From Carnobacterium alterfunditum DSM 5972 (GTDB taxonomy: Bacteria > Bacillota > Bacilli > Lactobacillales > Carnobacteriaceae): DNA of 64,000 nt. Where the stretch lies: the NCBI RefSeq assembly GCF_000744115.1, contig NZ_JQLG01000004.1:186001-250000 (forward strand), in the 5' to 3' direction. Position 1 is the first letter of the stretch. Every line of letters starts with the position of its first letter. The notes under the pieces are model-generated. The model had not been told where the DNA came from, ran no database searches, and worked only from the letters and a program-made list of their open reading frames with translations. This document shows positions 62,407 through 64,000 of this stretch, in pieces. A program made the position numbers and the translations under genes.

Positions 62407-63783
62407 TTAATTTCTAGTCAATAAAGTAACACTTTCCACGTGTGTTGTTTGAGGGAAAAGATCTACTGGTTGAACTTTCTTAACCGTATATCCGCCTTCA
62501 GTTAACAATGCTAAGTCACGAGATAACGTAGCTGGGTTACAGCTTACGTAAATCATTTTAGTAGGTTTCATTGCAATAACGGCATCTGTAAATTCTTTTT
62601 CAAGTCCTTTACGAGGAGGGTCAACAACTAATAAATCAGCTGTACGGCCTTCTTCAGCCCAGGCAACCATAACTTCTTCAGCAGCGCCTGCTTCAAATGT
62701 TACGTTATCAATGTTGTTCAATTCAGCATTTGCTTTAGCGTTTTCGACTGCTGGTTCGATTACTTCGATACCATAAACGTGTTTAGCATTTTTAGCTAAT
62801 GTCAACGTGATCGTTCCGATCCCACTGTATGCATCAATAACGGTTTCTTCGCCTGTTAATTCAGCAAAGTCTAAAACAGTTTGATACAATTTTTCAGTTT
62901 GAAGCGGATTAACTTGATAGAATGAGCGATGAGAGATTTCAAATGTGTTGCCTAACAATGTGTCTTTAAATTTGTCTTCACCATATAAAACAATTGAGTC
63001 TTCACCTAAAATAACGTTCGTGTGTTTAGGATTGACATTTTGCACAATGCTGACAACTTCTGGAATAGCTTCAAGAATATCTGGAATGATTTTACTTGTT
63101 GGGAATAATTTAGCTGTTCTTGTCACTAAAACAATCATGATTTCCCCAGTGTAATACCCACGGCGAACGATGATGTGACGCAAGTTCCCAATGTTTTCAT
63201 TTTCATTATACGGTTTAACGCCGTAAACACGCATAATATCGCGGACCGCAATGATTGCTTCGTCGATTTTAGGATCTTGAATGTAGAAGTTTTCCATTGG
63301 GATCACTTCATGACTGTTTTTACGGAAAAAGCCAGTCGTTAATTTGTCATCGATTTTACGTACCGGAATTTGAGCTTTGTTACGGTATCCTGATGGATTA
63401 GCCATTCCAATCGTATCGTATACGGGTACATCTGGTAATTTTGCGATACGTTGCAAGCTATTGATAACTTGTTGTTTTTTAAAGTCTAATTGTGCTGGGT
63501 ATCTCATGTGTTGCAAAGGCGTGATGCCTACGCGTGTGTAATTTTCATCTTGGATCACGACACGGTCTTCACTTGAGTTCAAACGGTTCATAACTTTTGC
63601 ATAACCAAAAGATTTCCCAGTTTTGTGGATCTTGACTTCTACTTGTTCGCCTGGTAAGGCATTTTCAATAAAGAGCGAATAGCCTTTGATTCTTGCTACT
63701 CCAAAACCCTCATGTGTTAAATCTTCAATTTTAACGGTGTGTTTTTCATTTTTTTGTACTGGTACTACTTTATCTGCTTTCAT
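62407..63783 (-). CDS. rlmD: 23S rRNA (uracil-C5)-methyltransferase RlmD
   Basis: 458 residues. N-terminal TRAM domain (KIEDLTHEGFGVARIKGYSL), then SFYQVNPLQTEKLY, DAYSGIGTITL (SAM), VVDPPRKGLE and YVSCNPATLSRDL (catalytic Cys). It methylates C5 of a uridine in 23S rRNA, or tRNA in some relatives. It lacks the Fe-S cysteines of the E. coli protein, as in most Gram-positives. The start ATG has GGGAGC 7 bases upstream. Confidence 0.93.
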   Translation of the reverse strand: MKADKVVPVQKNEKHTVKIEDLTHEGFGVARIKGYSLFIENALPGEQVEVKIHKTGKSFGYAKVMNRLNSSEDRVVIQDENYTRVGITPLQHMRYPAQLDFKKQQVINSLQRIAKLPDVPVYDTIGMANPSGYRNKAQIPVRKIDDKLTTGFFRKNSHEVIPMENFYIQDPKIDEAIIAVRDIMRVYGVKPYNENENIGNLRHIIVRRGYYTGEIMIVLVTRTAKLFPTSKIIPDILEAIPEVVSIVQNVNPKHTNVILGEDSIVLYGEDKFKDTLLGNTFEISHRSFYQVNPLQTEKLYQTVLDFAELTGEETVIDAYSGIGTITLTLAKNAKHVYGIEVIEPAVENAKANAELNNIDNVTFEAGAAEEVMVAWAEEGRTADLLVVDPPRKGLEKEFTDAVIAMKPTKMIYVSCNPATLSRDLALLTEGGYTVKKVQPVDLFPQTTHVESVTLLTRN

Positions 63784-64000
63784 AAAAAAGCTCCCTTCGA
63801 TGACCTTATTTCATGTCTATTGTTTATCCGATTGTGTTTATTCTAGAACGTGTTCCAAAAAGAAGAGGCCATTTCGCTGCACAAATCAAGCTCGCTAGTC
63901 TATGACCAGATTGCGTGATCCCATCAACTCATGCGGTTCTATACTCTTTTTGTCACACTCCCTTTGTCAGTTAGTACGCCAGATATTTGATACTTTCTAT
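63784..64000. other. Region upstream of rlmD
   Basis: No clear gene. It may hold the rlmD promoter. In leftward reading the last codons of an upstream gene could end near 63970 (a stop in CTGGCGTACTAA), but this cannot be shown. Confidence 0.35.

Noticed and set aside
63784-64000. T-box or other riboswitch upstream of rlmD
   Set aside because: No T-box sequence or specifier-like stem was found; some pairing is possible but not convincing.

Overview
The window is low-GC Gram-positive (Firmicutes) chromosome. PepS, the GatCAB-type neighbourhood gene rlmD, DegV, YlxP, YdhK and lactic-acid-bacterium-like surface genes point to Lactobacillales. Carnobacteriaceae, probably Carnobacterium, is my best guess; this is inferred from protein character and no database was searched.

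Layout. 1-6.7 kb: the start of a leftward polysaccharide locus (two GT2 glycosyltransferases, Wzx-like flippase, WecB, Wzy-like polymerase, and a polyprenyl sugar-phosphate transferase cut by the window edge). galE follows divergently. 8.5-21.4 kb: mostly housekeeping genes (YihY/BrkB, acyltransferase, class A serine hydrolase, Map, an RluA-type pseudouridine synthase, TagA-like and GT4 glycosyltransferases, flavodoxin, two TetR regulators, PepS, a three-S1-domain protein, tRNA-Arg(CCU)). 21.5-25.1 kb: a YtrA-type GntR/ABC transporter operon with a visible operator. 26-28.6 kb: intergenic repeats with an IS3-family element inserted in them. 28.6-35.9 kb: DEAD helicase, oxidoreductases, a multiply broken Mga-type regulator, and a metallophosphoesterase. 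36.3-39.6 kb: a SipW signal peptidase with a TasA/CalY-like fibre protein and a second SipW-type secreted protein, which looks like a small biofilm-matrix module. 39.6-44.8 kb: HTH-PfkB kinase, an atypical MurE-like ligase, and a DUF1538 membrane protein coupled to a double P-II-like protein. 45-63.8 kb: repeat-rich intergenic DNA, TM-helix channel, MATE exporter with a non-AUG start, DegV, GT8, RsuA, S66 peptidase, two lipoproteins, APC permease, an IS30 remnant, an intact ISL3 element with 8-bp target duplications, and rlmD.

The most unusual feature is the intergenic DNA. It holds at least three families of palindromic repeats. Family A (about 180-260 bp) has long terminal inverted repeats, exchangeable hairpin cores and ISL3-like outer ends, and looks like a MITE. 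Family B is built of hairpins around CACTCxTTCGT-type arms. The third family is two tandem arrays of 52-54 bp palindromic units. Most lie at gene 3' ends, next to or within terminators.
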